Below are positions 1 to 10,841 of a stretch of DNA of 11,085 bases, in pieces. Origin of the DNA: Ophiostoma sp. CBS 140.51. Taxonomy: Eukaryota; Ascomycota; Sordariomycetes; Ophiostomatales; Ophiostomataceae. The stretch's first letter is position 1, and every line of letters starts with the position of its first letter. A program made the position numbers and the translations under genes. The stretch is taken from contig JANSLP010000568.1 of the NCBI GenBank assembly GCA_029298735.1, positions 1-11,085 of the forward strand, in the 5' to 3' direction. The notes beneath the pieces are model-generated. The model had not been told where the DNA came from and ran no database searches. It saw only the letters and a program-made list of their open reading frames with translations.

Positions 1-1822
1 GCAGCGTCGAAGGGGTGAGATTGAGCCGGGCTTTCTCTCGAATCGGTGAGAAAGAAGAGGCGAGAAATACGGTAAAAAGAAAGAAAATAGAGAAAAAAAT
101 AAATGTCATATTCGGTCTATGTATGCCCATTGCCCTACTCTTCTATTTCCAAAAGCAGTAAGTAGTTAGTGCTCAACAAAAGCTCGCACTACAGGTGGAC
201 AAATAACGAGGACCCTGCACAATGAGTCTGCACACTAAGGTGCGATAATCGCTCCGCCTTCGTGATCTCCGATGCACAACTGGTTCTGTGCCTTCTCACT
301 TCCTCTACCACTGAGACCCGCCTTGTTTTTCATTTTTGCATGTGTACACATTGAGGGCACGCCGGAAGAAAGGCGCCTCCACCGATAAAAAGAAGTAACG
401 AGGCGCTCTCCCTGAGATTGCAATTTCCCATCTGGTACACGTCATCTTTCTTGGTCTCCTTTGCCCCTCGACATCTCTTTCACTTCCAATCACTCCAGTA
501 GTAGGTAGGGCTCGTTGTGTGTACTGTTTGTAAGGCGACTGCTACGTTGCTTTGGTGTTCATTGTGGCCGACGATGGTATATGATGTACACCAAATGGCG
601 GTTGTACTCATCCGCGTCGGGAGAAAAAATCTATCACGATATTACGAGGTTCAAAATGTGAGAATTCTGCCGGGAGGCGCGATTGTATAAAAGTCATCAG
701 CTAGCTATATGATAATACAAAAACAGAAGAGAAAGTGGTGATATCTCAAGAGTGCGGCGAACAAGTATCAAACTTACTTCGTCTGCAAGCAAAAATCGAA
801 AGAAGGAGAAAAGTAAACTAGATGATAAAAACAAAACAAACCCTGTCGAAAGCCAAACCACTGTCGTATATATCGCTGTTGTAAAATCAAAAGGCCAACC
901 TTGACCTTGCTTCCAGAGCAAGAAGTCATACTATTGGAACACAGAAGTAGGAAAAGAAAACAGGTTGTTGAGATCAACAAACAAAAGTGAACCGGAAGGA
1001 GCAAAAAAGAGTACATCACGAGATGTGGTGTGATCAAAACAGAATCCCTTATCGGGTGCGGTAACCATTTATTTTCCGTAAACTATTTTGAAATGGCGGT
1101 CAATATTTTTTCGATGAGCACTGAGTCGGGAGAAGAGAAAACAATAGAACCATTGACAGCGAGTTATATCGTCAGATACTGCTCCGAGATAGGCACCGGG
1201 TGTGGAAATAGAAAGCAGTGGTGACGTCTCTCAAGCCTGTCCCAAGTGGTCATACGAAAGAACGTTTAAGACCACATGAGTGACTTTTTATAATTGATAA
1301 TGAGAGTGACGAGAGCCCGAGGACAAATGAGATATGAGTGGGGGGTGCGTTTGTGTAACAAGAAAGGGGGAGTCCAGCGGAAGGAGTCTTGTACCGCGCT
1401 ACCCGCGGGATGCAAGGGCAGTAGTAACGATGCTGACCGTCTCTTTGGAATTTGGTAGGTGATGCAAGACAATATGTATCCAGTCATTTGAGAGAGAAAA
1501 GAGGAGAGAGGAAAGGAAAAAGGGAGCACAAGGATGTGCTGATTGTCGATAAAGGTATGTGGCAAGATTGGTCGTGGGTAGGAAGAGAGGGGAGGAGAAA
1601 AGTGGCCACGATGTTGAAGATTATCAAAACGCCGCGATGTATGTTTTGATGAGACTTGGGACTTCACATGCTCTTTTTCTCCCACTCTTCCTTCATGGTT
1701 ATTTTTTCCACAAAAGGCTCGGGTGCCTTAATAAACGACGCAGCTCGAAACAGTCATGTGATGGGGAGAAAGTGGACAATCGAAAGGAAAATAGAGAAAA
1801 ATGAAAAGAGGATAAAACTTAC
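1..1822. other. Region without a supported exon
   Basis: No frame on either strand holds a stretch that reads like conserved protein. Open frames here are short, low in complexity and start mostly at non-ATG codons. The plus strand is rich in purines, so the minus strand is rich in T and C, as in fungal leaders and introns. If the leftward gene starting at 1916 is real, this stretch must contain its first intron and any later exons. Splice-like signals on the minus strand include a CAG acceptor ending at 1121 behind a pyrimidine tract, a CAG acceptor ending at 783 followed five bases later by GTAAGT, and a CTAAC branch motif followed by ATAG near 143-170. None can be chosen from sequence alone. 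Confidence 0.5.
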
Positions 1823-1916
1823 GAGGGTCAACGGGACTTGGTTTATTGTCTTTGGACCCGTCATTTCCAGCCTTCAGCTGGGAAACAAAGTGGAAACTTG
1901 CCACTGCAGAAGCCAT
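1823..1916 (-). CDS. First coding exon of an unidentified leftward gene (partial)
   Basis: On the minus strand an ATG in very good context (AAACCATGGCT) opens 31 codons, starting MASAVASFHFVSQ and ending NKPSPVDP. One base into the next codon a consensus donor, GTAAGT, begins at 1822. The peptide has a hydrophobic first part and a polar Lys/Asp/Asn-rich second part; I do not recognise the family. A CT-rich leader of about 140 nt and two TATA boxes lie upstream, which suggests a well-expressed gene. The second exon is uncertain. Joining to an acceptor ending at 1121 gives LLIEKILTAISK and a stop at 1083-1085, for 43 residues in all. Joining to a five-base exon at 778-782 also keeps the frame. 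Either would be a long first intron for a fungus. The start is better supported than anything downstream. Confidence 0.4.
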
Positions 1917-2123
1917 GGTTTATGTTGCTTGTAACTGGACTTCGAAGAAGGTGGGAAAGGTGATCGGGAAAGGTAGTGGTTGTAGGTTATAGATAAAGAG
2001 AAGATGGATCAGAGGACGAGGTTGAAAGTAGGGTATTCTCTTCTGTCATCTGGAGACGGTTTGAGAGGAGAGAGGCGGACACAGAGGCCGGTTTTATATT
2101 CTCGAGGCGTCTCTTTATTTATA
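1917..2123 (-). promoter_or_regulatory. Leftward promoter and 5' leader with two TATA boxes
   Basis: Read on the minus strand, TATAAATA lies at 2116-2123 and TATAAA at 2093-2098. They are followed by a pyrimidine-rich stretch and then an A/C-rich run just before the ATG at 1916. TATA box, CT tract, then start codon is typical of strongly expressed genes in filamentous ascomycetes. The transcription start is inferred to lie around 2040-2070, not seen directly. Confidence 0.45.
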
Positions 2124-2126
2124 TCT

Positions 2127-2138
2127 ATTCAATTGAAT
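2127..2138. repeat. 12-bp perfect palindrome ATTCAATTGAAT
   Basis: A perfect 12-bp dyad lies directly upstream of the distal TATA box of the leftward promoter. It could be a binding site for a dimeric factor, but AT-rich palindromes of this size also occur by chance. Confidence 0.4.
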
Positions 2139-2512
2139 TTTCCCTATCAAAGGTACCGCTAGATTCCAGCATGACATGATTGCTCACGGGAAGAAGCACA
2201 TTCGCCTCACTGTGAGAAGTTCCTGCTCCTTCGCCGTCTCCATTCTTGGTTGGCTGCATTATTTGCCCATCATTTACTTTTCTAGAGCAGCTGTACGCGA
2301 TAGGAGGTAGAAAAGGCATCTGTAGGCTTGTGTTGTGTTCAGAACTTTGATGGCTTAACCCGGCCATTATTTCACTTTTTGTTCCTTACCCATCCCCCGA
2401 GTCTTTAGAAAAATCCCAAGCAATGGGCCGAAGTGTAACAATGAATCTGCACCACAGCCCAGTAACGGCAGCATGAGAGAAGTCACAAAAAGATGATAAG
2501 AATGACCTGGAA

Positions 2513-2531
2513 ATATGATAAAATATCATAT
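2513..2531. repeat. AT-rich perfect hairpin (8-bp arms, 3-nt loop)
   Basis: ATATGATA at 2513-2520 is followed by AAA and then its exact reverse complement TATCATAT at 2524-2531. No run of T follows and there is no neighbouring gene end, so it is not an obvious terminator. Confidence 0.5.
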
Positions 2532-3403
2532 AAATGTGAAGACCAGCACTTGAGAAGGGGACTGTTACTCAAAATCACTCCTGACTGCCTCATACCGGTT
2601 TGTCGGAATGGGCACAGAAGTGAAATTCGAAGGCAAAAGAGGGTCGTTGTTGAACGGTTCCAACGTTTGTTCCTGAATCCTGACCAAGACAAGTCAGACC
2701 AAGAAAGACACGAATGACACACAGGTCTGAATATTTAAGGCAAGTTCGTGGATATGTGTCTTAAAAGTATGTTTTTGGTACGTTCACCGGCGGCATAACA
2801 TGTATAAGGAGGACCGAAAGGGAAAACTAAAAACTCACGCGGGCAGCCGCTCGGCCAATTGCGGAGGGAACTGGGGAAGTGGGCAAAGAAAAGACAGGGG
2901 GGCGTGTTTACTTTTGATAATTCCTGATTTGTGATAAGGAGATAAACGCCGACAAAGGAGAATGAAGGAAGGACAGTGCTTCACCCGACGGATGGTACGC
3001 ATTCGTTTTTCGAGCAAATAAAAATGAGACTACACGCGGGGGGCCGGTTCGGGTCGAGTTGGCCATCGTCTCTTTCTTTTCTTCTGTTCTACTGATCGGC
3101 ACCGAAGAGGGGAACGAATGGAACGCAGTCAAAGGCCGTCACGGGACATTTTTTTTTTCACACGGCCTCTTACCAGAGTATCTTTTGATTACCTAGAAAT
3201 TCAAACGGCGTGTCGTACAGGGCTTTCTCGACGTACGAGGAAATGGTATAGCTGCGAGTACGAGGAACCCCAAAAGGAAGGGTAAACAACAAGAACAGAA
3301 ATTCAAAACAAGCACGAGATAGATGGGCAACCTAAGCCGTTGATTTCTTTCTCGCCGAGACATCAAAAAACCAGGGAAGAGGAGCCGGGTTGGAAACGAG
3401 GAT

Positions 3404-3613
3404 GAAAGAAAATAAAAAAGGATGAGAAGAGGAAGAAGGAACGGTAGAAGAAGAAGTAAAAAAAAAAGATGAGACAGACTGACCAACGTGTGTGACCAAG
3501 ACACGGCCTTGGGATGGGAATTTTAGTCTTGAGGGCCGAACAGGTTTGTCTTTCCTGAAACGGCCCTTCTTTTGATCTCTTTCCTCTTCCTCTTTTTTTC
3601 CTTCTTTTCTTTC
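3404..3613. repeat. Imperfect GA-rich / CT-rich inverted repeat
   Basis: A plus-strand purine tract at about 3400-3480 is followed by a pyrimidine tract at about 3567-3623. GAAAGAAAA at 3404-3412 is the exact complement of TTTTCTTTC at 3605-3613. An AGAGGAAGA-type block near 3427-3436 matches a CT block near 3582-3592 in the right order and with similar spacing. The arms could form a long imperfect hairpin in DNA or RNA. Low complexity inflates the match, so the pairing may be incidental. Confidence 0.35.
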
Positions 3614-4734
3614 CCTTTTTTTACGTCCCATTGTTCGTTGCCTTTCAAGTAGACGTACCGACATTACGGCTGCACCCCCACGCAGAGAAAGAAAGGAACA
3701 CAAAAAGGATATACTGTGCCCTACGACAGCTGCCGAGCACTGTCCGCCGTCATGATACCTTACCCCAACGCGTGACCAGGATCACTCACGCGGCACGCCC
3801 TGGCACGTCCTGCATGTTTGTCTGCTGTGCTTCTGTTTCATGCAGCATGGCTTGTTCTTTATGATCATACAAAGCAATATTACTTTGTCATTGGCTCTAC
3901 GCTCCTCCGTAGATCATCCGACAGCCAGTCTTGGATGGTCCTGCCGAGAAGTGCTTTGATAGGCCGTGCCGTCCGACTTATGTCCTGCCACGGGAGGCGG
4001 AAACAACATGCCGGATATTGAGCGTACAGAGGAAGCGGGAACTTTTGACGGAGTAAAGAGACAAAAAGACAAAGAGAGGGGCAGAACCAGCAATGGTGCG
4101 TCATCGCATCCGCGCATTGTTGCATCGTCGCATCATTTAATTGCCGGAGACTAGAGACAGCCGGGGGTCGAGTGAGAATGGAAGGAATATAGATTTCCTT
4201 CTCATCCTCTCGCCTGGCACATGCCATGTTTTTTTTTTTTTGCCGACCGTCGTTGATTGGCCCTATTATCGGCGTGGATGTGCATCAAGGCAAACGCAGA
4301 CAAAGGGGCAAGACGTAGCGGGCGCGGACAAGGCCGAAGGCATTGCACAAAAAGAGCGGCGCAGAGACACAAAAGACAGCCAAATTTGAGCACAAAAGAC
4401 TCACAGCACGGGCAGCAGACACAGACACAAGACGTACGTTTACACGTACGCTTTCGGCTGGAGATACAGATAGAGGGGTGGCAGAAATACGGGAGAAGTC
4501 TGAACAACGGCAAGACACTGCGGCGACCCGAAGGTCAAAAAACGGAGTCGGCTCCGGCAAGACGGATTGGCTCGTATCCGGGCCCGAGAAAAAGGCTGAA
4601 ACAAATGGCGAGCACGCGCTGTTGAGACGAGAAATGGAAGAACGGCGACATACAAACATAGAGGGAAGGAATAAGAGAGGACAAGAGATGTGATGTAGAG
4701 CCCAAACAGCAGACTGATCATGCCGGCACTTAGC

Positions 4735-4771
4735 GGTGTACTGTACACCAACATTGTGCACTGATGCACAA
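4735..4771. repeat. Two adjacent perfect inverted repeats
   Basis: GGTGTAC T GTACACC occupies 4735-4749 (7-bp arms, one central base). Four bases later TTGTGCA CTGA TGCACAA occupies 4754-4771 (7-bp arms, 4-nt loop). An 8-bp palindrome, TGCCGGCA, lies just before at 4721-4728. The cluster could be operator-like DNA or paired RNA hairpins; no gene end lies next to it. Confidence 0.5.
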
Positions 4772-5317
4772 CACACAGCACATCGCCCGTGTGATGGTGC
4801 CAGGAAGTAGACTGTCGCATGATGAATGCGCCGTGCTCACGCTCGCCATTACAAGGGGCTCACCTCATCTTCTGCTCTCTCTCGTCTTTTCTTTTTGATT
4901 TTTCGTCTTCACGCATGTGGATAGTCGTCCAGGATGGCGACTGAACGCCGCCCCAACATCGTCGGTCGGTCGACGCGCATACGGGATACGGCACAAAATT
5001 TGAGACCTGCAGCGACTGCCAGCAGCCAAGGCTTCATACGATCAGAAGAACATATATGTCGGAAGGCGTCCCCATTCCACCCTGTCGGCCGTGGGTGCCG
5101 TGCAGGGCAGTTCAAGCAAGAAACTCGAAAGAAAGGCGGGAACCACTAAACATCCGTTCGTCTAGCACGCAAATATGACCGATAGGGAGTGGGCGATTCA
5201 AAACCGGTTGATTAATCGTGCAAAGTTTTAAGTGTAGAGAAGAAGAAGAGAAGAAAGGAGCGAAGAAGCAGGCGCGAAAATTTTGGACGGTTTTAAAGCT
5301 GGAGCCGTCAACTAGCG

Positions 5318-5347
5318 CACGTGACCTATTAAGGAAACATCACGTGA
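5318..5347 (+). promoter_or_regulatory. Paired CACGTGA E-boxes
   Basis: CACGTGA occurs at 5318-5324 and again at 5341-5347, 23 bp apart start to start. The second forms the full octamer TCACGTGA (5340-5347). CACGTG is the core bound by bHLH and bHLH-leucine-zipper dimers such as the Cbf1 type. The pair lies about 35-80 bp upstream of the CT-rich tract where rightward transcription probably begins, so it is a good candidate control element. A third CACGTG lies at 6584-6589. Confidence 0.45.
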
Positions 5348-5565
5348 AAGTCTCACCGCCCGCTGGATAAACCACGGCCCGGCATTTTCTCTCCTCTTTT
5401 CGCTCCTTCCCTCCTTCTCTTTAAAAACTCGGCCGCCTCCAATTTTGCACGAAAATTCTTCCTTTCTCCTCTTAAGAAAATCAACATCAACAAAACAACA
5501 ACGCGCGTGCCTGTCTCGTGTCAGCCGTCTCCCTCGAACTGTCCCTCGCTTCAAACGATCGAGTC
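5348..5565 (+). promoter_or_regulatory. Probable rightward core promoter and start region
   Basis: A strong CT-rich tract (about 5385-5420) is followed by TTTAAAAA at 5420-5427, another CT-rich stretch at 5455-5474, and a CAACATCAACAAAACAACAA-type sequence at about 5481-5500. CT tracts followed by CAACA repeats are common around transcription starts of ascomycete genes. No convincing start codon follows closely, so the transcript would have a long leader reaching the regulator at 7696, or would be a separate non-coding RNA. A second, nearer start for the regulator gene (pyrimidine-rich 7130-7210) is also possible. Confidence 0.4.
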
Positions 5566-7695
5566 CGACTGCTTTGACTTAGTATGTCGCTGCATTTCTG
5601 GCCTGTTTATTCTCGAGCATCTCATTTGGCCCAAGTCGACACATCGAGATCGAATGTAAGCGAGATCCAGTTCGGCCGACCTCGACACGATGCAGCACGC
5701 ACATTCTCTGTTCTATGGTAGCTGCAAGCAACTGCCTCTTCTGTCTCGTAGAATCCACATATTTGCCTACCTCTGTGCCTGCTCGGTGCGCAAGAAGGTC
5801 AACTTATTTTTTATCGTTCAAAGTGGAAGAAAAAACAAAGGGTCTAGACAACCCGTCCCGTCCACCCTGCTGGCGTAGATCCAAGTGCGCCAGTAGGACT
5901 AATACGGACAAACATCTGAACATGCAACGCTTCAAAATGTTGTGATTTACATGTGGTGAGGCGTGCAGCTGGAGTGGCTCTTCAAGAATCATTGCTGGAG
6001 CAAGGCTGTGACGCTGCACCAGGAGTCCATCTACCAGACGGAGAAGATGATGGAAATGTGTTATCTGTACCTACAATGCAGTCGACTTGTCGACTTGGGT
6101 TCTTTGTACTGTGAATTCTTGTCAAAAGGCAGTCTATCTGCTTTATGTGCAAGGCTGGCTGTGTCTCGTGACGATCGCCGTTGATGCCATTCTCTCCTGG
6201 AAAAGTGGCTTGACCCTACAGCCACGATAAATGGCAAGAGCTCTGGCACTTATGTCATGCCAGCAGTCCATATACGCCTTGTCAACAGTCCTCTGCTCTT
6301 GGTTGCACATCAAGTTTGGTCCTCCACTGCCACCCAAATTGTGTAACTAGAATGCCCTTGTGCGCTTCTGTCGCCAGCTGACAGCTTCTCCATGATGAAA
6401 GCAGCTTCGTACTAAATAACTCTTCGCCTTATATGCCATCAGGATGCTTGTATCGGTTTGAACTTGGCTTCTGCTCTGTTGATCGTTGACTCCATTTTCT
6501 TGTATCAAAACCTCTGCCAAAATGTTGGGCCGCCAGACTGGAGGCTAATGGTACAGCGCTGTTTGGCAGCCATTAACGGCCAACACGTGCGCTCTAGGCA
6601 GGCCTTTCCTTGCATCTCATAGGCTCCTTCTAGGCGCATCGTCTTCATTCACCCACACCCCTGGCGCCTTCCTAGTAAATGCCTTGCAAGGGCCACCCCT
6701 CTTACCCTTTTGGGCGACCGAACGAGGCTTTGTCGTCGGTCAAAGTCCCTCCTTCTTTCCTTGCGAGCCTGGGCTGTTCGGTCACTGTTTCCTGCCTTCT
6801 GAATCTCGCGATGCTCTGTTTTTTGCCTTTATCGTCTTCTTCTCCTGAATTGTCGTATTCCTCAGCCTCCTCACTATCCGTAACTCGCCGCCCCTACTCG
6901 TTCTTCATATAGCGCCCAACCCGACCAGTTCATGCGTGCTGTGTGTATCACCCACCATGTCTCTGTGCCAGCACTAGCATCACCACCTTGCACCTTTCAC
7001 ATATGATCGTGCTCCCAACGTCCTTTTCTGTCTGTTTTTTTTATTGTCCAACGCTTTCTTGACGTTACAAAGCTTCTTGACCTTGGATCGCCTCATCTTG
7101 GCTGTATTTGTCGGTTTATATCAATTCCCGGTCACTTCTACACCTTCTCGCGTGTTCTCGCCTCTCCCTGGCTCTCCTCGCTCACAACCGCTCATCTTCA
7201 CCTTGGCCAGCGTTACAACTGGATGAGCACAAGCATACTCTTGATCAACACACCTTTCAAGGCCCGTGACAAACGATTTGTCCACGACGTTGCGCAAGCG
7301 AACATCTCTCTGGACACAAGCTTCTTTCCCTTCTCCAGATTAACAAGTGCAGAGCCGCACTTCTCTGCAGAACGTCACAAGGCGAACGAATCACGGCACT
7401 TAATCTGAGATTTGCGAGTGTTAAGCCACACCATATCGCCTCCTCTCTTACCTTACCTCACTGACGTCGGCGAGGAAACATACCACGACTGTCACCGCTC
7501 CCCAACATCTGGGTTGAGTGACAGAGAGAACGCCTTGCTTGTGCCACGACTGGGACCCATCAATAAATAGCTGCGCTCTGACCGTTTCTTGATATCCCCT
7601 TGTGGCTCGACTTTTGACTGTTGTACTTTGCACCCAGTTTATTGTCATCCTCTCATTCACAGCTCTCGAAATACTTCCGACTTATCACATTCGCC
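5566..7695 (+). other. Long upstream / 5' leader region of the zinc-cluster gene
   Basis: About 2.1 kb with no supported coding gene. Much of it, notably 6600-7695, is pyrimidine-rich on the plus strand, as expected for the leader or proximal promoter of a rightward gene. It holds many upstream ATGs; those nearest the gene open at 6679 (77 codons), 6932 (24), 6957 (6), 7003 (19) and 7223 (61), and there is none between the last uORF and 7696. Donor-like sites include GTATGT at 5582 and GTAAGC at 5656. A pyrimidine tract ending in CAG near 7660 could be the acceptor of a leader intron 36 bases before the start codon. Without transcript data the boundary between promoter and leader cannot be fixed. 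Confidence 0.45.
7223..7408 (+). promoter_or_regulatory. Candidate upstream ORF (61 codons)
   Basis: This is the last ATG-started open frame before the main start at 7696, ending 287 bases short of it. The peptide begins MSTSILLINTPFKARDK and shows no recognisable family. If it lies in the mature leader, scanning ribosomes would meet it first, and it could lower translation of the regulator. It may instead lie in promoter DNA or be spliced out. Confidence 0.25.
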
Positions 7696-10600
7696 ATGTC
7701 GATTCACGATTCACCCGGCTCCTTGATGGGCCACGACGCCATCCCATCCGATGACGGCTCCTGGAACTTTCTGGACCACCCCGGTAGTGGCTCTCAGTCC
7801 GACTCGCCGTCCGTCGCTTTCCTTCCGAGTCCCGCAAGCCGGAGTCTGGCCTCCTACGGCGTTGTCGCGCACATGGGCCAAGGCCTTCGTGGACCCAGCT
7901 CCAGTCCCGGACACCATCACAGCCCGGAGCCGCTCCAGATGCAGCTTCCACCAACCTCATCGCCGGCACAGATGGGAACAGGACATCAGCAGGCGCGCTC
8001 AAGCTACTCGGGACCCACAGCCGCTCAGTTGGCACATACCCTCAGTCTCCAGTTTGCTAACCAAGGGACTGACTCAATAAACTCGGGGAACTCTATGGAC
8101 GCCGGCCTCAACCCTACCGCCTTTTCCGAAAGCCAGTTTAGCGCCGCCGCAGAACAGTTTCTGCAGTTTCAGGATGCAATGCTTTTCGACCAGCAGCTTC
8201 AAGGTGAGTCTTTTTTACCTGTCCCGTTGGTGGCTGTATCGCTATCATATCTACTTACACACTCTGTTCAGACCTCTCAGGCTTCTACTCAAATGCCATA
8301 CCGACAGCCACACCTGCCATCCAGACTCCCTTCATATCCACACAACAACAACAACAACAACAGTTCCAACAGCAGCAACAGCAGCAGCAACTTCAGGAAC
8401 AACTTCGGCAACTTCAACTCCAGCAGCAACAGCAGCAACGGCAGAACCTCTTTAACCCTCCCAACCAACACCAGTCCGCCGCCGATGTGCCTCCATGGAA
8501 TGCTACAGCTGTCCCCGAACCCCAAGAGGCGTCTCACATCTTCGTAATGGACGGCCCCGGGCTGGGCTCACTATCACCCGAAAGCACTACCGCCTCTCTC
8601 TCCGCACATGCGAGCATCTCACAATCGGCCAGCCCACGGTCGCCAGCCAACATTCAGATGGAGAGTGAGCAACCGCCGCAGGTTCAGTCACAGGCACAGG
8701 CCGCACAGTGGGCCGCGGCTTTGCAACAGTTCCAGCTTCAGCAACTCCAACAGATGCTGCAACTTCAGCAAGCCCAGGTCCAGCAGGCGCAACAAGCCCA
8801 GCAAGTCCAACAGGCACAAGAGTTGCAACAAACGACCGCGGCGATCGCATTGCGCCAACAAAGACTTCAACAACTCCAGCAGTTGCAACAACTCCAGCAG
8901 CTGCAACAACTACAGCAATCCGAGTTCCCTCTCATCACCTCACCAAATCTCCTTTCCGCGACACAAACGTCTCTGCAGCCAACACCTGTAGAGACCAAGT
9001 TCACACCAGTCAACCCTGCAGCCTCTTCAAAAACGACCCGGCCACAGCAAGCTCAAAGTAAGATTAACAAGGTTCGCGGGTCGGGCACCAGAGTCACAAA
9101 GAAGAAGACCGCAAGTTCGTCTTCCTCCGACAAGCTCCAGCTCAGCGGCAGCCTCGACAGCAGCAGTGGCGACGACAAATTTGTCATTTTCACACCCAAG
9201 ACCATCAGCACCCACGCCGACAGTGGCAGCCGCTTCAATCCCTTCGAGTGCTTCGAGGCCATGAGTGCCACCCAAAAGGGCCGCAAGGGCCCACTCGCCG
9301 ACGAAGTTAAGGAGAGCGCCCTACAGGTCCGTCGTGCCGGCGCTTGTTTCTGCTGCCATTCACGCAAAGTCAAGTGTGACGCCCAGCTCCCGTGCAAGAA
9401 CTGCAAGAAGCTGGCTACTCACTTGGCGCCACATGTCATTTGCTGGCGCTTTGACGACTTCCTAGGTCCTCTGTTTCCGTCACTGATCCGAGAGCACTTC
9501 CGCAAGGAGGTCATGGCCGCCTTTATCGCCGAAAACATTGCTACTTTCCAAGACGACGTGCCACACACTGTCCACCTAACTGCCGGTCGCATGTTCAAGT
9601 CAACGCTGGAAATCAAGAACGTCCGTGTCTTTGAGGCTGCCACAACAGCCATCGTCTTGAAACACGTGCACCTGACAATGGGCAATGACATGGTCCATCT
9701 CAATGCTGAAAGCTCCCTCCCGGTAGCCCTGGACCTGTCAGAGAACTCGGTTGTTGGCGCTTCACTGCAGCAAGAAAAGATCAAGAAGACCCTGCGGTCG
9801 TACGTTGATACTATCATTAAGGAAGAAGCGTATATCGATACGGTCACGGGGAACCTCAGGCATACCGAACTGCCTAAAAAGATTCTCACCATTGCACGGA
9901 ACTTTTACCTCAAAACAAGTGTATGTTCTCTGTCTCTTTCAAACTACTTGTCTTTAGCTCTGAGGTTCTCGCTAACATTTATATAGTCCCCTATCGTGAA
10001 GCAAGCTCTTCAAGTTTACACCATGCAATACATGATGACCCACCATCTAAGCTTCACTGAGAAGTCGCTCCATAGCCTGCCCCTGCCGAGCCACTATTTC
10101 ACCGGCTCAAAATTCCAGACATCGCGCTTGCTCAACCGCCAGGTCAAGTCTATATTGGACGAGCTCATGCAGGAGGAAGTCGACGCCCTCTTCCGCCTGT
10201 TTGCCCGCGAACTCAAACCCAAGGCTCGCATGGCTTGGGCTACCTGTCTGGCTGCCTTCCTCATCTTTTGCTTGTTTATGGAGTCAACCGGTCTCGCACT
10301 TGACCATTATGTCATTACCGAAAACCAAAGCAACCTCGACAACCACCAGCCGGTGAACCCCGCGCACGCTCGGTCGGAGGCTGTCAAGCTCAGCCGCGCG
10401 CTCGAGAATCTTCCGTTCCGCCAGTTTGCGTACCAATTCCACAACATCTACCAGACGCATCAAATGGCAGGCAATAACAGCGCAGCAGCGGGTGTCTCTT
10501 CTTCTCCGACAGGATCTCCGCCAGCAGCTGGTGCTGGCACATCTGCGGCACCACCATCTGGCTCCTCGATCAAGGCCGCCTTTAACCCGCTCTTTGACAA

Positions 10601-10841
10601 CGCGCCTCTCGACTCGGGAGATCTCGACAAGCACGCCACAGACTTTGTCCTGCAGCTGCGTGCTCTGATCACTGGCGACTCGTGGAGCGAGCTTGACTAC
10701 CTTACGTTTGACTCGATGATTGACAGCACGATCGACGCGTACCCTTTGCCGCGTGACGTCTCCTTCAACTACACCGGCCGGCTGTGCTCCAAGTTTCTGT
10801 TGTCGTTCGAGAAGCCGGGATACATTTTTACTCCGGCTTAA
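7696..10841 (+). CDS. Zn(II)2Cys6 (Gal4-type) transcription factor, glutamine-rich, 3 exons, 1003 aa
   Basis: This is a nuclear DNA-binding regulator. The coding exons are 7696-8203, 8272-9920 and 9987-10841; the joins keep the frame and give 1003 residues. The start is the first in-frame ATG, in good context (TTCGCCATGT). In order: a Ser/Pro/Gly/His-rich region (1-130); a Gln tract (194-227, 26 of 34 Gln); a second Gln-rich region (303-385, 42 of 83 Gln) ending in six Leu-Gln-Gln units; a possible nuclear localisation patch RVTKKK (443-448); and the zinc cluster, with Cys 528, 531, 538, 544, 547 and 560 and the basic signature SRKVKCD. A helical region follows, including a hydrophobic helix (801-817), then a Ser/Ala/Pro/Gly linker (880-913) and an acidic C-terminal segment. 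The cluster is central rather than N-terminal, and its last loop is 12 residues against the usual 6-9. From memory the layout recalls the ZfpA/EBR1 group of hyphal growth and branching regulators; I cannot confirm this, so no symbol is given. Target genes are unknown. Confidence 0.93.
8204..8271 (+). other. Intron 1 of the zinc-cluster gene (68 nt, phase 1)
   Basis: The donor is GTGAGT at 8204-8209. A CTTAC branch-like site at 8254-8258 lies 14 bases before the acceptor TTCAG ending at 8271. Removing it joins the exon 1 frame to the glutamine-repeat frame of exon 2. A second acceptor, CTCAG, ends at 8280; using it would drop three residues (Asp-Leu-Ser) without shifting the frame. The intron has no stop in the exon 1 frame. 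Confidence 0.85.
8343..8444 (+). repeat. CAA/CAG repeat coding a polyglutamine tract
   Basis: Six CAA codons and a CAG begin the tract, followed by mixed CAA and CAG with a few Leu, Phe, Glu and Arg codons. In the spliced frame it codes residues 194-227. In the other two frames the same DNA reads as Asn/Ser-rich and Thr/Ala-rich. Trinucleotide repeats of this kind often vary in length between strains. Confidence 0.9.
8865..8918 (+). repeat. Six Leu-Gln-Gln units (imperfect 18-bp DNA repeats)
   Basis: Residues 368-385 are six perfect LQQ tripeptides. At DNA level the codons alternate (CTC CAG CAG, then TTG or CTG CAA CAA), giving imperfect repeats of about 18 bp rather than a pure microsatellite. 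The mixed codons suggest the protein repeat is under selection. With the preceding Gln/Leu-rich segment it could form a coiled coil or an activation surface. Confidence 0.8.
9921..9986 (+). other. Intron 2 of the zinc-cluster gene (66 nt, phase 0)
   Basis: The donor is GTATGT at 9921-9926, a consensus GCTAACA branch site sits at 9971-9977, and the acceptor TATAG ends at 9986. The exon 2 frame stays open through the intron until its last three bases, TAG, which are both an in-frame stop and the 3' splice site. Splicing adds 284 C-terminal residues. Confidence 0.88.

Larger units (their letters stand above)
2139..5300. other. Long intergenic region, no supported gene
   Basis: About 3.2 kb with no open frame that reads as conserved protein. 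It contains homopolymer runs (10 T at 3149-3158, 10 A at 3458-3467, 13 T at 4229-4241), purine-rich plus-strand tracts (about 3390-3480 and 4030-4700), a CT-rich tract at about 3567-3623 and another at about 4868-4913, and several inverted repeats listed separately. Open frames on both strands at 4257-4820 overlap one another, have skewed composition and are not convincing. It may serve as regulatory DNA for the two flanking genes or encode non-coding RNA; nothing in the sequence decides this. Confidence 0.5.
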